Part shown: positions 1 through 9,900 of the stretch, one piece after another
Numbering within the stretch: the first letter of the stretch is position 1
How the letters are laid out: every line of letters begins with the position of its first letter
NCBI GenBank assembly: GCA_022826805.1
Contig: JAJDUH010000012.1
Coordinates: 43,153 to 107,152, forward strand
Direction: 5' to 3'
Length of the DNA stretch: 64,000 bases
Source of the DNA: Candidatus Poribacteria bacterium
GTDB taxonomy: Bacteria; Poribacteria; WGA-4E; WGA-3G
Position numbers and translations under genes: made by a program
Notes under the pieces: generated by a model
Databases searched by the model: none
What the model saw: only the letters and a program-made list of their open reading frames with translations
What the model was told of the DNA's origin: nothing

Positions 1-450
1 GATAATACGGTTGGACAGGCTCGCATCAGTATTTTAAAAGATGGCACGCTCGCGGGTTGGTTTGAGCAAGCAGAAAATGGTAGAAACCTTGCTCAGAATG
101 TACATTTATTTTCTGAGAATAATGTGAGCGACTTTAGATGGCACCACATCGCATTTACAAGATACGGTGATATTTACACGCTCTTTGTAGATGGAGAGGT
201 TGCAAAACGGAAATATGTTGATGACTATGTTTCTTTCTTTGGCGATCAAACCCATATCTTTATATTCGGTTCAGTGCAGGATACCGCATTTATTGATGAT
301 CTGCTTTTCCTTGAAATAGGACTTTCTGTGTATGAGATTAAAGCCATTATGAAAAATGGTCTGGACGCATTCATGCAGGCGATGCTGGTTGACTCAAAAG
401 ATAAAGTTGCAACAACATGGGGTGCTCTTAAACGTGGGTCCCATAAGTAG
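1..450 (+). CDS. LamG/concanavalin A-like protein, C-terminal part
   Basis: The frame is open from the window edge to the TAG at 448-450, so the 5' end lies outside. The visible 149 residues read like the second half of a LamG jelly-roll domain: a run of beta strands with WHHIAF, LFVDGE and FIDDLLFLE, the pattern in which a short loop describes the added element and its display site. The last residues contain DKVATTWGALKR, which matches the end of another LamG protein in this window (20538-21386). The family usually binds carbohydrate or mediates contacts outside the cytoplasm. The N-terminus, and so any signal peptide, is not visible. Confidence 0.7.
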   Translation, partial: DNTVGQARISILKDGTLAGWFEQAENGRNLAQNVHLFSENNVSDFRWHHIAFTRYGDIYTLFVDGEVAKRKYVDDYVSFFGDQTHIFIFGSVQDTAFIDDLLFLEIGLSVYEIKAIMKNGLDAFMQAMLVDSKDKVATTWGALKRGSHK

Positions 451-559
451 GACACAGATTCCCTCACGCTGATTTAATGGACAAACAGACACTCATCAAG
501 GCGAACCTACCACCAAAATTATAGGTGCCGCGTGGAAATGGTCGTATATGGGGAGAAAT

Positions 560-1570
560 ATGAAAGTCAGAGAAGCAGTCAACGCATGGAAAATCCTCTA
601 TGTTTTGCTTATTGGCGTTGCAGCAGGTTGTGGGGAAAGTGACCCGAATGGCGCAAACCTCGCGCCGAGTATCTTAGTCTTTGAAGCCGAATCAGATATA
701 ATTGCACCTGGAACGGAGGTGCAAATCCGTTTGAAAGCTGCTGACCTTGAGAACGATGTTTTATCATACACATGGTCCGCGACAGACGGTGAATTAATAG
801 AAACCGACTTTGGAGCCCTCTGGCGGGCACCACAAACTGAACAGAAATATCAGATCGAAGTTACAGTAAGTGACGGTGCAAACACCACAACGAGTACGAT
901 TGATATCCAAGTGTGGCGGACTCGCCCAGGAGACTATTATCCGTTGGCAGTGGGGAACACTTGGCACTACCGAGACCCAAGCGGTGCTGAAATCACATTT
1001 GAAATCGTGGACACCATCCAAATTCAACGAGCAGGTGGGGAAACCATTGAGAGTTTTGTCCTTCAGAAATCCAATAAAGCTGAGGGCTTGAAAAATGTTG
1101 TAAACTACTCCTATCTCGGTACAAGTGTTGATGAAAAAGGTGAAGTCTTAGCTATCCTACAACACGCGCAGAATACAACATCTGGTACGAGTGACACAAT
1201 CCTATTCGTACCCTATCTGCCATTATATCAATTTCCACTCATCCCAGGTAATAAATGGGAAGCTAAATTTCAGGCACAATTAGTCCCCGAACTTTTTCCA
1301 ATTGGCGAGGGACTTGACGAATTTGAAGTGCTTTCAGAAGAGACAGTGACTGTACCAGCTGGAACTTTTGAACATGTCTTTCAGGTTCAAGAGTCATTTC
1401 GGTGGGGATTTGACATAGAAAACCAAAATTTCCCACTTGACATTACTGTCGTGAAGAAATGGGTCGCGCCGGATATTGGCATTATTAAATTTACGCAAGC
1501 ACAGACCCGTGGTGATGTTACAGTCGAAACTGTTTTTGAACTCGAATCCTTTGAACTGGTACAAAATTGA
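560..1570 (+). CDS. putative lipoprotein with Ig/PKD-like domain
   Basis: The chosen ATG has GGGGAG five bases upstream; an in-frame ATG 12 bases earlier lacks a ribosome site. The first 24 residues form a basic start, a hydrophobic stretch and a VAAGC lipobox, so I infer a lipid-anchored envelope protein of 336 residues. Residues ~35-115 look like an Ig/PKD/cadherin-type beta sandwich (LKAADLENDVLSYTWSA, a WRAP turn, then VTVSDGA). The rest begins with YYPLAVGNTWHY, a phrase common in secreted bacterial proteins of unknown function, and is rich in beta strands. No catalytic motif is seen. It ends 10 bases before the MetE-like gene and may be cotranscribed with it. Confidence 0.75.
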   Translation: MKVREAVNAWKILYVLLIGVAAGCGESDPNGANLAPSILVFEAESDIIAPGTEVQIRLKAADLENDVLSYTWSATDGELIETDFGALWRAPQTEQKYQIEVTVSDGANTTTSTIDIQVWRTRPGDYYPLAVGNTWHYRDPSGAEITFEIVDTIQIQRAGGETIESFVLQKSNKAEGLKNVVNYSYLGTSVDEKGEVLAILQHAQNTTSGTSDTILFVPYLPLYQFPLIPGNKWEAKFQAQLVPELFPIGEGLDEFEVLSEETVTVPAGTFEHVFQVQESFRWGFDIENQNFPLDITVVKKWVAPDIGIIKFTQAQTRGDVTVETVFELESFELVQN

Positions 1571-1579
1571 GATAAATCT

Positions 1580-2599
1580 GTGAAAAACCTACCGAAAAAA
1601 CCAGAAATTTTGACCACAACTGTCGGCTCTTACCCTGTGCCGATGTGGCTTCTATCAATGCCTACGGAACAGACCCTTCTTGATGCAACACGCGTCGTTG
1701 TGGATACTCAACGACAACGGGGTATTGAACTACCAACGGATGGCGAACTCTACCGTTTTGATGCCAACCACCCAGACACCAATGGAATGATTGATTATTT
1801 CATCCGCCCACTCTCTGGTATTCGATCAGAGGTAGGACGGCAAGAATGGTATGAGTTTAGGCAGATGCAAACGATGTCTTTTCGGGCAAAACCTGCTGGC
1901 GTTGTCGAGCATACTTTAGGCGAAGGTACGCTAAACCTCGTTTCTGATTGTGAACGTGCTGTAAGCGTTGCCGGCAAGGATATTAAATTTACGGTGACAA
2001 GTCCTTACATGCTTGCGCGAACGCTACTGGATAAACACTACGGTGATTTCGATGCGCTGCTCATCGCTTTGGCGGAAGTATTAGCGGCACAGGTCCGAGA
2101 TCTCAATTGTGCCTGTCTTCAAATTGATGAAGCGAATATACCGGGAAACCCACAAGACGGTCCCCGCGCTGCTGCAGCGATTAATGTTGTCCTTGATGCG
2201 TTTAGCGGAGAAAAGGCAGTTCATTTCTGTTTTGGTAACTACGGCGGTCAGGTTATCCAGAAAGGAAACTGGGCTGCTCTCATTGACTTCTTAAATATGC
2301 TTCGGTGCGACCATCTTGTTTTGGAAGTGAAACACCGGCCTGAGGCAGATTTAGAGGCACTCAAAGCAGTCTCGTCGGATATTGTCCTCGGTATCGGAGT
2401 GATTGATGTAAAAGTCAATCCGATTGAGACGGCTGATGACGTAGCGTCCACCATAGAAAAAGCAGAACAGATATTGGGGGCAGGACGGATCGGCTGGGTA
2501 CATCCGGATTGCGGATTTTGGATGCTGCAACGCTCCGTAGTAGACCGGAAAATAGAGGCTTTAGTACAAGGACGAGATCGATACCTCGGTATCGCATAG
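1580..2599 (+). CDS. MetE C-terminal-like (cobalamin-independent methionine synthase II family) protein
   Basis: 339 residues matching only the catalytic half of cobalamin-independent methionine synthase (Meth_synt_2/UROD-like barrel). Seen: VGSYP at ~15-19, QIDE at 181-184, HFC at 215-217, LEV around 249 and HPDCGFW at 308-314. By analogy with MetE, H215, C217, E249 and C311 would bind the zinc that activates a thiol acceptor. Short homologues of this type act as methyltransferases with unidentified or non-homocysteine substrates, so I do not name it metE. The GTG start follows the lipoprotein stop by nine bases and has only a weak ribosome site. The reaction is thiol methylation by family inference; methyl donor and acceptor are unknown. 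Confidence 0.75.
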   Translation: MKNLPKKPEILTTTVGSYPVPMWLLSMPTEQTLLDATRVVVDTQRQRGIELPTDGELYRFDANHPDTNGMIDYFIRPLSGIRSEVGRQEWYEFRQMQTMSFRAKPAGVVEHTLGEGTLNLVSDCERAVSVAGKDIKFTVTSPYMLARTLLDKHYGDFDALLIALAEVLAAQVRDLNCACLQIDEANIPGNPQDGPRAAAAINVVLDAFSGEKAVHFCFGNYGGQVIQKGNWAALIDFLNMLRCDHLVLEVKHRPEADLEALKAVSSDIVLGIGVIDVKVNPIETADDVASTIEKAEQILGAGRIGWVHPDCGFWMLQRSVVDRKIEALVQGRDRYLGIA

Positions 2600-2616
2600 A
2601 TAGGCAAGGAACTTCC

Positions 2617-2895
2617 ATGTTTGAAATGCAGCTTCCTGGCTTTAAAAAATTCCAGACGATTTCCGGTGTGGCTGCCGGTGTTGGTTTTATAATTGGCGTG
2701 CTAATTCCTGCCTGTGCTATCTTCATGAATAACTGGCAATGTCCATTTGGTAACGGGCTGATTCAGATTTTCGGTTTCTTGGGCATTGTCGGACTGGGAA
2801 GCGGAATCGTTGTAGGAAACCTTGTCGCTCTTATCTTGATTGGCATTGCGAAATATCGCCAGTCACCATCCGATTTAACGAAAAAAAGGAGGTAA
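2617..2895 (+). CDS. small two-helix membrane protein
   Basis: 92 residues starting at an ATG preceded by AAGGA at good spacing. The open frame extends upstream inside the MetE-like gene, but that part reads as a shadow. Two hydrophobic segments (residues ~15-35 and ~47-73, glycine-rich) are separated by a short loop with a cysteine; the tail is basic (KKRR). No family is recognised. It sits 17 bases after the MetE-like stop and 11 bases before the TSUP transporter start, so a shared transcript is likely. Its AGGAGG-containing 3' end provides the ribosome site for the next gene. Confidence 0.6.
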   Translation: MFEMQLPGFKKFQTISGVAAGVGFIIGVLIPACAIFMNNWQCPFGNGLIQIFGFLGIVGLGSGIVVGNLVALILIGIAKYRQSPSDLTKKRR

Positions 2896-2906
2896 CAAAA
2901 ACCTAA

Positions 2907-3701
2907 ATGGAATTTAACCTTCTGCACGCCGTCCTGCTCTTTGGTACAGGTATTGCTGCGGGTTTTTTAAACACAGTCGCTGCCGGAGGATCGTTGTTGG
3001 CACTTCCAGTGCTTATTTTTCTTACCTCCAATCCAACATTAGCAAACGGTACGAATAGGGTCGCTATTTTTTTTCAAAACTTTAGTGCCATTATGGGCTT
3101 CCGTCGTAAAGGAGTCTCTAATTTTCGGTATGGTATCTTACTTGCTGTTCCTGCAGTTATTGGTGCAGGGATAGGTGCCAAAATTGCAATTGGTACGGAT
3201 GCAGCACTATTCCAATTTATCCTTGCGGCCGTTATGATAGTTATGCTGGCTTTAACACTACTGAACCCAACAGCACGGTTAGGGGATAGGATTGAAAGCA
3301 GCAGTAGGGGTACTAAAATCATCGCAATGGTTGTATTTTTCTTTATTGGTATTTACGGCGGATTCATCCAAGCCGGTGTGGGCTTACTTATTATAACGGC
3401 GCTGCGTCTTCTCACGGGTATAGACTTAGTTCGGACAAATGCAATTAAAGTTTTAGTTATCTTTTTTTATACGGTAGTTGCACTTGGTATTTTTATTATG
3501 GACAAGCAGATCGATTGGACATTAGGCGTGACATTAGCAATAGGAAATGCTACTGGCGCGTGGCTGGGCAGCCATTGGGCAGTTGAAAAAGGGGACAAGT
3601 GGATTAAAGTGGTGCTCGTTGTAGCAGTTCTGCTCCTTTCGGTGAATCTGGTATTGGAGCCTTTTAACTTAGATATTAGATCGGTGCTTGGACTTGGTTA
3701 G
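2907..3701 (+). CDS. TSUP family (TauE/SafE-like) anion exporter
   Basis: 264 residues with about eight hydrophobic helices and the TSUP hallmark near the N-terminus: GFLNTVAAGGSLLALPVL, followed by NGTNRVAI and, in the second repeat, GGFIQAGVGLLI and RTNAIKV. Members move sulfite, sulfoacetate or other small organosulfur anions across the inner membrane; substrate cannot be told from sequence. AGGAGG lies 13 bases before the ATG, longer than usual. The last four bases overlap the end of the convergent CDP-alcohol phosphatidyltransferase gene, so no bidirectional terminator separates the two. Confidence 0.85.
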   Translation: MEFNLLHAVLLFGTGIAAGFLNTVAAGGSLLALPVLIFLTSNPTLANGTNRVAIFFQNFSAIMGFRRKGVSNFRYGILLAVPAVIGAGIGAKIAIGTDAALFQFILAAVMIVMLALTLLNPTARLGDRIESSSRGTKIIAMVVFFFIGIYGGFIQAGVGLLIITALRLLTGIDLVRTNAIKVLVIFFYTVVALGIFIMDKQIDWTLGVTLAIGNATGAWLGSHWAVEKGDKWIKVVLVVAVLLLSVNLVLEPFNLDIRSVLGLG

Positions 3702-4321
3702 CGGTTTAACTCTTGGTAGGAAAAAATGAGTCGATGGAGTGCGGTTACATGGGTTGTGAGCGTGAGTAACCCAAGCACACAGAGTAGAATCAGTGCATCA
3801 GCCTCGATGATAGGAAATTTTTGCCACAGTAGCCCTTGGAGTAGTGCACCAGCACCGAGTAAGACAATGCGTTCTGGACGCTGCATGATCCCAACCTTAC
3901 AACTAATCTGAAGTCCTTCTGCTCTTGCCCTTACATAGCTTACTAAGATTGAACCGAACCAGGCACCAAATGCGAGAATTATTCCCATCAAACTTTCCAA
4001 AGTATAAAAATAGATGAGGGCTCCAAGAAAAAGAAAACCTTCCGAATAACGGTCAATCACAGAGTCTAAAAGTGCCCCTGATGGCCGAAGGTTTGTCTGG
4101 GCACGGGCAACCGCTCCATCTATCATATCAAAACTCCCGCCAAACAAAATCAGAATCCCACCCACAACGAGGCGTCCGGTCGCCACGTAAAAGGTTGCGA
4201 CGAGGTTCACAATAAATCCAAAGAGCGTCACCATATTCGCCGTGATACCGAATGCAACCATTTTATTTGCAACAGCAGACAAAATAATCTCAAGACGAGG
4301 CTTCAATTTTGCTTCAAACAT
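3698..4321 (-). CDS. CDP-alcohol phosphatidyltransferase family protein
   Basis: 207 residues, mostly transmembrane helices, with the complete family signature D65-x2-D68-G-x2-A-R-x8-G82-x3-D86-x3-D90 (FDMIDGAVAR, then GALLDSVIDR). These aspartates bind the metal ions that let an alcohol displace CMP from a CDP-alcohol, making phospholipid head groups at the inner membrane. Proteins this short are commonly PgsA-like or inositol-phosphate phosphatidyltransferase-like; the acceptor is not determined. A GAGGA ribosome site precedes the ATG. It follows the 4334-4957 gene by 12 bases and is probably cotranscribed with it. Confidence 0.85.
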   Translation of the reverse strand: MFEAKLKPRLEIILSAVANKMVAFGITANMVTLFGFIVNLVATFYVATGRLVVGGILILFGGSFDMIDGAVARAQTNLRPSGALLDSVIDRYSEGFLFLGALIYFYTLESLMGIILAFGAWFGSILVSYVRARAEGLQISCKVGIMQRPERIVLLGAGALLQGLLWQKFPIIEADALILLCVLGLLTLTTHVTALHRLIFSYQELNR

Positions 4322-4333
4322 CGCAAGATTTCC

Positions 4334-4957
4334 TCACCGGGATGGCAATTTTGACGAAAATTCAGCTTCGGTTTTAGCAAATATATACAAAGATGTACTC
4401 CGATTCGCAATTAATTCTGAAGTCGGTATAGCCCGCGCTCGACGCAGGAGGTCCAAAATTGCTGAGGTGATTTCTGTTGGCTGTTGGATTATTTTGATTT
4501 TCCCAGACTCAGGAATTTGGGTATCCCAAGATCCCACAATTACCACCCCATCGTTCCAGATCCGTCCCAGAGACGGATCTGCGCCATCGTAACTTTCGTC
4601 AAAAACTGAAATAACAGGGTGGGGCAGCTTCAGCAGTGCCAATTCAGTATTCTGAATCGCCTGCGTGTTGGCTAACGAAGTTTTACGTTGCTCCATAGCA
4701 ATATGTACAACAGGAAGATTCCACAAAATGATAGGCTTTCTAAGACGATGAGCGAGGTTAACCAGACGCGAGAGCTGTCTCCACTCTGGGGGGGTTTTCA
4801 GGCTTTGCACATCACCTTGCACAAGGATGGCTTTCGTGTCATATATCCAAGCGAAACCGGCAAATTGGAACATCCCTTTACTCCCGGTTCTATCACCAGA
4901 GAGTGCAATCGCCTGAGTGAAGGGAGGTTGAGGATATTTAAAGGTATTTGCTGACAT
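4334..4957 (-). CDS. AccA/crotonase-fold-like protein of unknown function
   Basis: The ATG at 4957 has AAGGGA upstream; a TTG 27 bases earlier keeps the frame open but lacks a ribosome site. The 207-residue product faintly resembles the carboxyltransferase/crotonase fold of acetyl-CoA carboxylase alpha: an AILVQGDV strand, AHRLRKPIILWNLP, a helix with AIQNTELALLKL, then PVISVFDE and a GxIWNDGVVIVG segment. The glycine-rich oxyanion motif of AccA (GGSGGA) is replaced by a DGADPS segment, so catalysis is doubtful. This is superfamily-level resemblance only. It precedes the phosphatidyltransferase gene by 12 bases, so a role in lipid metabolism is possible but unproven. Confidence 0.5.
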   Translation of the reverse strand: MSANTFKYPQPPFTQAIALSGDRTGSKGMFQFAGFAWIYDTKAILVQGDVQSLKTPPEWRQLSRLVNLAHRLRKPIILWNLPVVHIAMEQRKTSLANTQAIQNTELALLKLPHPVISVFDESYDGADPSLGRIWNDGVVIVGSWDTQIPESGKIKIIQQPTEITSAILDLLRRARAIPTSELIANRSTSLYIFAKTEAEFSSKLPSR

Positions 4958-4991
4958 ACATCGAGTCCCTTTACACGATAGCAAAACCTAT

Positions 4992-5027
4992 AAAAAAGGC
5001 AGGGAGGTGGGTAACACCTTCCCTGCC
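4992..5027 (-). terminator. intrinsic terminator after the LysM gene
   Basis: On the minus strand a GC-rich hairpin (plus-strand arms at 4998-5009 and 5015-5027, with a one-base bulge) is followed by six T residues. It lies just past the stop of the LysM gene and before the next minus-strand gene, so it should end the 13.0-5.0 kb envelope transcript. Confidence 0.8.
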
Positions 5028-5048
5028 TAAAAAGGTGATGAGTTTTGT

Positions 5049-5909
5049 TTACTCGCCGCGACCACCCATAGAACCGATAATAAACAATCCGACACCCGCT
5101 GCGACTGTTGTCAGGAACACCAAAGCCCGCTTGGATGAGGAAAGCTCCTCGTGCACACCCTTGGCATTTTCAAGTATCATCTTGACTTCATTGATTGCCT
5201 TTTGATTGGTTTCAACGGCGGTCAAAAGCATCTTCACACTTTCTTGGATAGATTCAATCGACTCCTGTGTTGCTTTTGCTTCCATTTTCCGCGCTTCGTG
5301 CATTTTTTCCAACCCTGTAAGGTTTTCGTCAAGGCGAGCGATTTCGTGAAGGATAGCGGCTTTTTTCGCTGCGAGTGCTTCTTTGACGCTTGAAGCAATT
5401 GCCTCACCGGATTGACTCACGGCGTCCATTAACCGCTCTTGTGATTTCAGGCTGTCCTCAAGTGCCTTAAGTTGTGCCTTGAGTTCCGCCATACTCTCGT
5501 TGAGTCCGCTAATTTCTGCTTCCAGTTTATCCCGCGTCGCTTCAGATTCGGCTAATTCTGCTCTTAGCCTTTCCAGTTCTGCTTGGTATTCAGCGACCTC
5601 TTCCTCAGTAACTTCAACGATCTCCTTCGCCATAGCGACTGGAATCCGTAACTGTTCACCCGGATAAATGAGATGCGGATTAGTGAAGTCGTTGTATTTA
5701 CTCAGTTCTCGCCACTGGAGCGGATCTTTGAGATGCTCTTGGCAGAGATCCCAGAGCGTATCGCCTTTTACAATAGTAATGAGCATGGTATCATCGTCGC
5801 CATCGTGCGGTGTGATTTTTGCCGAGGCGGATAATACATAAACACCACTGAGTGCTGTGCAGATGTACAGAATCAGTACTAACTTCAGCGTGCCTCTTAT
5901 CATTTCCAT
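5049..5909 (-). CDS. LysM-domain coiled-coil envelope protein
   Basis: 286 residues. Residues 1-30 form a signal peptide or anchor. A LysM domain covers ~42-90 (VKGDTLWDLC, then PHLIYPGEQLRIP), the fold that binds N-acetylglucosamine chains of peptidoglycan. Residues ~97-250 form a long heptad-rich coiled coil, and ~262-280 form a C-terminal hydrophobic helix with GVGLFIIGSMGG. It therefore probably links membrane and cell wall in the periplasm. GGAG lies at good spacing before the ATG. It is the last of three minus-strand genes, 12 bases after the PorV-like gene, and a clear terminator follows. Function beyond wall binding is unknown. Confidence 0.85.
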   Translation of the reverse strand: MEMIRGTLKLVLILYICTALSGVYVLSASAKITPHDGDDDTMLITIVKGDTLWDLCQEHLKDPLQWRELSKYNDFTNPHLIYPGEQLRIPVAMAKEIVEVTEEEVAEYQAELERLRAELAESEATRDKLEAEISGLNESMAELKAQLKALEDSLKSQERLMDAVSQSGEAIASSVKEALAAKKAAILHEIARLDENLTGLEKMHEARKMEAKATQESIESIQESVKMLLTAVETNQKAINEVKMILENAKGVHEELSSSKRALVFLTTVAAGVGLFIIGSMGGRGE

Positions 5910-5921
5910 TCATTTTCTCCT

Positions 5922-6920
5922 TTAATATCTATAAGAGAGGGAAGCAAAGTGAGTTGATCCGACGCCTTGGATTTCACTCGCCATACCATCTTGGATGGCA
6001 TAATCAATCTGCAGCCCACCAATGTTCACACCAAACCCACCGAAGAGGTTTTGGACGTCGCGTGATGCTCTAACACCACCTCGAATGGACAGGGCAGTTG
6101 ATTTGTAAGTGAGAATCGTATATTCAGCCCCGAGTCTTAGGCTCGTAGCACTTTCGTCAAGGTTCACGAATTCTTGTTCAAGATCTGCCGCGAATGTGAC
6201 GACATTGCCCATATAAAGATTGTATGCCACACCGAGGTTGACAACCATCGGTACAGTATCTTCACCAAGGGCTGCCCCGAGGTATTTAGCAACGATACCA
6301 TAATGGAAAGTCGGCACCTTTTCTTCACCTATATCTATGTGCAGGGCGTGTCCCATCAATCCGACATCTACGCCACCAAAGCCGCTCGCGCTTTCAACAT
6401 CTGCTGCGCCGAAATTATCCATCAGCATACGACCCGTTAGACCGATGCTGAAGTTTCCGAGACCGATGCCGTAAGAAAGGGAATAGGCGTTTGTGCTGTA
6501 GTCGAATTCTCCACCATAGCGTTCGTTCGTATCATATTGCTGGATACCACTGACCCCTGCGTTTGTGACAGCGAGTCCAATGGATCCGGCTGAACCGAGA
6601 GCTTTTGTCAATGCGATGAAGTTATGGCTTCTATCGAGATCAAGCTGTTGTGTTGAAAGATTGATGCTTAAATCCGCTGCGGAGCCGAGTCCTGCTGGGT
6701 TCCAAACGGTTGCGGTGGCATCATCGGCGATTGCTGTGAAGGCACCACCTAAGCCAATCGAGCGTGCACCGGCACCAAGCCGCAGATGTGGCATGGCATC
6801 CACTCCGGCATAACTGACCGGCGACACCGCTAGGATAAGAAAGAAAAGGGGTATTAAACCGCATAACAATTTCGGGCCTTGTTTGGAAGCCCATTTAGCG
6901 ATTTGCTCTGTCATTAACAT
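5922..6920 (-). CDS. PorV/PorQ-like (UPF0164-type) outer-membrane beta-barrel protein
   Basis: 332 residues from an ATG with AGGAGG six bases upstream; the frame is open further upstream without a ribosome site. A signal peptide covers ~1-38. The mature N-terminus carries LRLGAGARSIGLGGAFTA and ATVWNPAGL, the signature of the PorV/PorQ (UPF0164) branch of FadL-like barrels. The rest is alternating beta strands ending in an aromatic residue-containing strand (SLSYRY). In Bacteroidetes PorV is the outer-membrane partner that receives type IX secretion cargo. Here it lies directly downstream of a giant protein with a FlgD/T9SS-like C-terminal domain, which supports a cargo-handling or attachment role, though this is inference. 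Confidence 0.8.
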   Translation of the reverse strand: MLMTEQIAKWASKQGPKLLCGLIPLFFLILAVSPVSYAGVDAMPHLRLGAGARSIGLGGAFTAIADDATATVWNPAGLGSAADLSINLSTQQLDLDRSHNFIALTKALGSAGSIGLAVTNAGVSGIQQYDTNERYGGEFDYSTNAYSLSYGIGLGNFSIGLTGRMLMDNFGAADVESASGFGGVDVGLMGHALHIDIGEEKVPTFHYGIVAKYLGAALGEDTVPMVVNLGVAYNLYMGNVVTFAADLEQEFVNLDESATSLRLGAEYTILTYKSTALSIRGGVRASRDVQNLFGGFGVNIGGLQIDYAIQDGMASEIQGVGSTHFASLSYRY

Positions 6921-6992
6921 TATATCCTCCTTCAGTGTCCACATCGGGAACTGGACATTCATCCAATTCCCGATATGCAGACTGCCATTTAC

Positions 6993-9900
6993 TTAGCGCG
7001 TCAGTGCGAGTTTGAGAAGTGCATACTCTGGTTCAAAACCATCTGCCACCATAATCTGACAGAAGTAGACGCCTCGAGCTAAATCTTCACCAGATGAACT
7101 GGTTCCGTCCCAACCGATTGCGTTCCTACCAATGTACTCGCCAGCGTCCCAAACCTCGTTATCCACAAGCACTCGTACCGGTCGAAGGGTCATATCGTAA
7201 ATGACGATACTCACCGTGGATTGTCGAGTCAGTGTGAAGGAGATACGAGTGTTCTCCTTGAACGGGTTAGGTGCATTAATTGGACGCGATGCCAATACTG
7301 GACCTTCCTCACTCTCAACAAAGAACGTAAACTCGTGGACTGCCATGTTCGCTTCGCGGGCACCACTGCTCTTCTCAGAGACGTTGCCCTCTTTCTGCGC
7401 CATGTCAGACACTTCAAGCTTGACTGTATGTTGTCCGAAAGCGAGATCGATATCTGGTGTGTACAGCACCTGCGATGCCGACTTCTGGTTCGACTTGAGG
7501 TTAATCAACCTGTCATCAAGAACGAAGCGGATTGAATCGACATCCACACCAGATTCAGCATCGGCGTAGGTTATCGAAATCTGCGGTCGGCGTTCGGTCA
7601 GACGTGCCTCATTTTGTGGTGATGACATTGTGATAACCGGAGCAGCAGTATCAAAGTCGATCGAGAAGGTGCCCTTCGCTGTGGCAGAATTGCCGATTGT
7701 ATCAGTTGCGCGAACCTCAATCGTGTAAGTCCCTTCATCAAGGGGTACCTCAGGAATGAAATCCAAACGCGTGATACCTTCGACATCGTCTTCGCCATCA
7801 TCTTCGGTATCGCCTTTCACCTCTTTACCGTCGCTATCCCACAGGACAATATCCATATCATCAACACCCGATTCATCGTTGGCACTCGCCGAGATTGTCG
7901 GGAGTCCACCACGGATGGTTCCTGTTGGAGTGATTGAGGTAATGGAAGGTGCGACATTATCGACCTCCAGTGTGAAAGTCCACGAATGTTGGGTTGTACC
8001 CCCTTCACTAATTGCGACGACCTTTACGGTGTGCGTGCCTGCTGTGAAGCTATCTGCTATCTCAACACGCCCTTGAGCGATTTGCGCGAGTGCGACGGAG
8101 CGGAACGGCTTATCGTTTACAGCAAACTTTGCACTGACAACCTTGGACTGCTCATCGGTAACAACCGCTGAGATTGTTACCCAACTATCACCCTTGACAA
8201 CTCCAGACGGAGCAACTTCAGAGATGACAGGTGGCGTTGTGTCTGTGACCACTGTGAAAGAGGTAGACGCTTGTGCTGTCTGACCGTCACCATCGGTGAC
8301 TTCAACAACAACGGTGTGCGCGCCACTGCTTAATGACGCAGTAGGTGTATGCGAGAATCGATTCCCATCTACCTCTGGTGTAGCATCTACACCGTCAACA
8401 GTAAACGTGGTTACCTCAAGATCGCCTGCTCCTGAAATCTCACCACTGATAAGCGGTTTGGTGTCCATGACGGATTGTCCGGAAGCCGGAGAGTGAATCA
8501 CAACAGCGGGTAATGTGCCGCTGATAGCAAATTCAACAGAAGCCTCACCAATGTTACCGAGAACATCGGCAACTTGAACGGTTGCGCGGTATGCACCACC
8601 GGGAAGTTGATCGCTGCGGGTGTAAACCAACGTCGATTCACTGCTTTCAATGGCACCTTGGTCGACCATAATATCCTGGTCACCTTGCTCGGGTAGTATC
8701 CTTGTCAATATAACAGTTGGTCCATCAGGAAGTTCCGTTGTTGCCCAAGCCAAGACCTCCTGACCAGAACTGTCAGGACCACTTCCTGCACCATCTTCAT
8801 AGGTAGCATGAACAGTTGGTAAACTATCCACTGTATGGTCCTCGATAGGGGTCTCAATCTTAATCATTGGACCAGTATTATCAAGGTTAATCATCGCCAA
8901 CGGGAAGGATACATAACCGTTCCATTGCGTAACCATACCTTCTGGTGTATAAGCACCATCGGGCAGTGCTGAAATTTCCATTACCGTAAGTGAGAAAGTT
9001 GTTTCTGGATCTTCCGCACCTTCACTGGCTATTGCAGCTCCATTAATGCTGGCACTCAGTTGATCAGCGGCTAACGAGCCGTTAGCAACCATGAAACCTA
9101 CAGTGAGTGAATCCCGGAGTGCGATCGGTTCAGCAGGGGATTCCGCTACATCTACACCGTCAACGGCTGTGACCGCCAAATCAGTGATATCAGCGAGTTG
9201 GAAGTTCACCACATGGACAGCGGTTTTCGGTGATTCATCAGTTTGAACATTACCAAATTCGTCAACTGCGAGCGCATGGAATATGTAAGTCCCATTTTCA
9301 AGCATTCCGACATCAACCGTAATGTCCAAAGCACCAACTTCACCTTCAATCACAGTTTCGTTACCATCAGCATCCGTTTGGATTAATCTCACAGATGCGT
9401 AGGTTTTCGGATCGGCTGTTGGCTCAGTGGTAAGCATATCCATCGGGGATGGAACCGTTTCATCAACAATTCCACCGACGATGTAACTTCCATCTTCATT
9501 TACTTCAACAGGTTGAGGAGCAACACCGTCGGCAACATTAGTGACAGCGACAATGTTTGTGGGACCTAACGGTGCCACATCGTCAACATTGTCAACCGAT
9601 AAGTGGCTTTTGACGGTTTCAGGTGCCGGCATTTCGCTAGCCTCAGTTATTGCGGATGCGGTCACCACATGCTGATTTTCATCTTTAGTAGCATCGCGAG
9701 CTGCGGGACTATCAGCAGTGATAGTATCCTCAAGAGCGGTCGTATCTACCTCAACTGTCCATTTTGCAAAGTTACCTGGCGGGTACTCTCGATAGATTGA
9801 GGCTTCCGCCATTCCAGCTGCTACAGCGTCAGCTGCGGTATGAACGAGATCATCAAGAAAATCGGCATTTCCTTCGAGTTCACTTAATTCTTCTGCCGTG

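Noticed and set aside
2248..2607. 119-codon minus-strand frame
   Set aside because: Antisense to the MetE-like gene, whose zinc ligands are intact; no domain in the antisense product.
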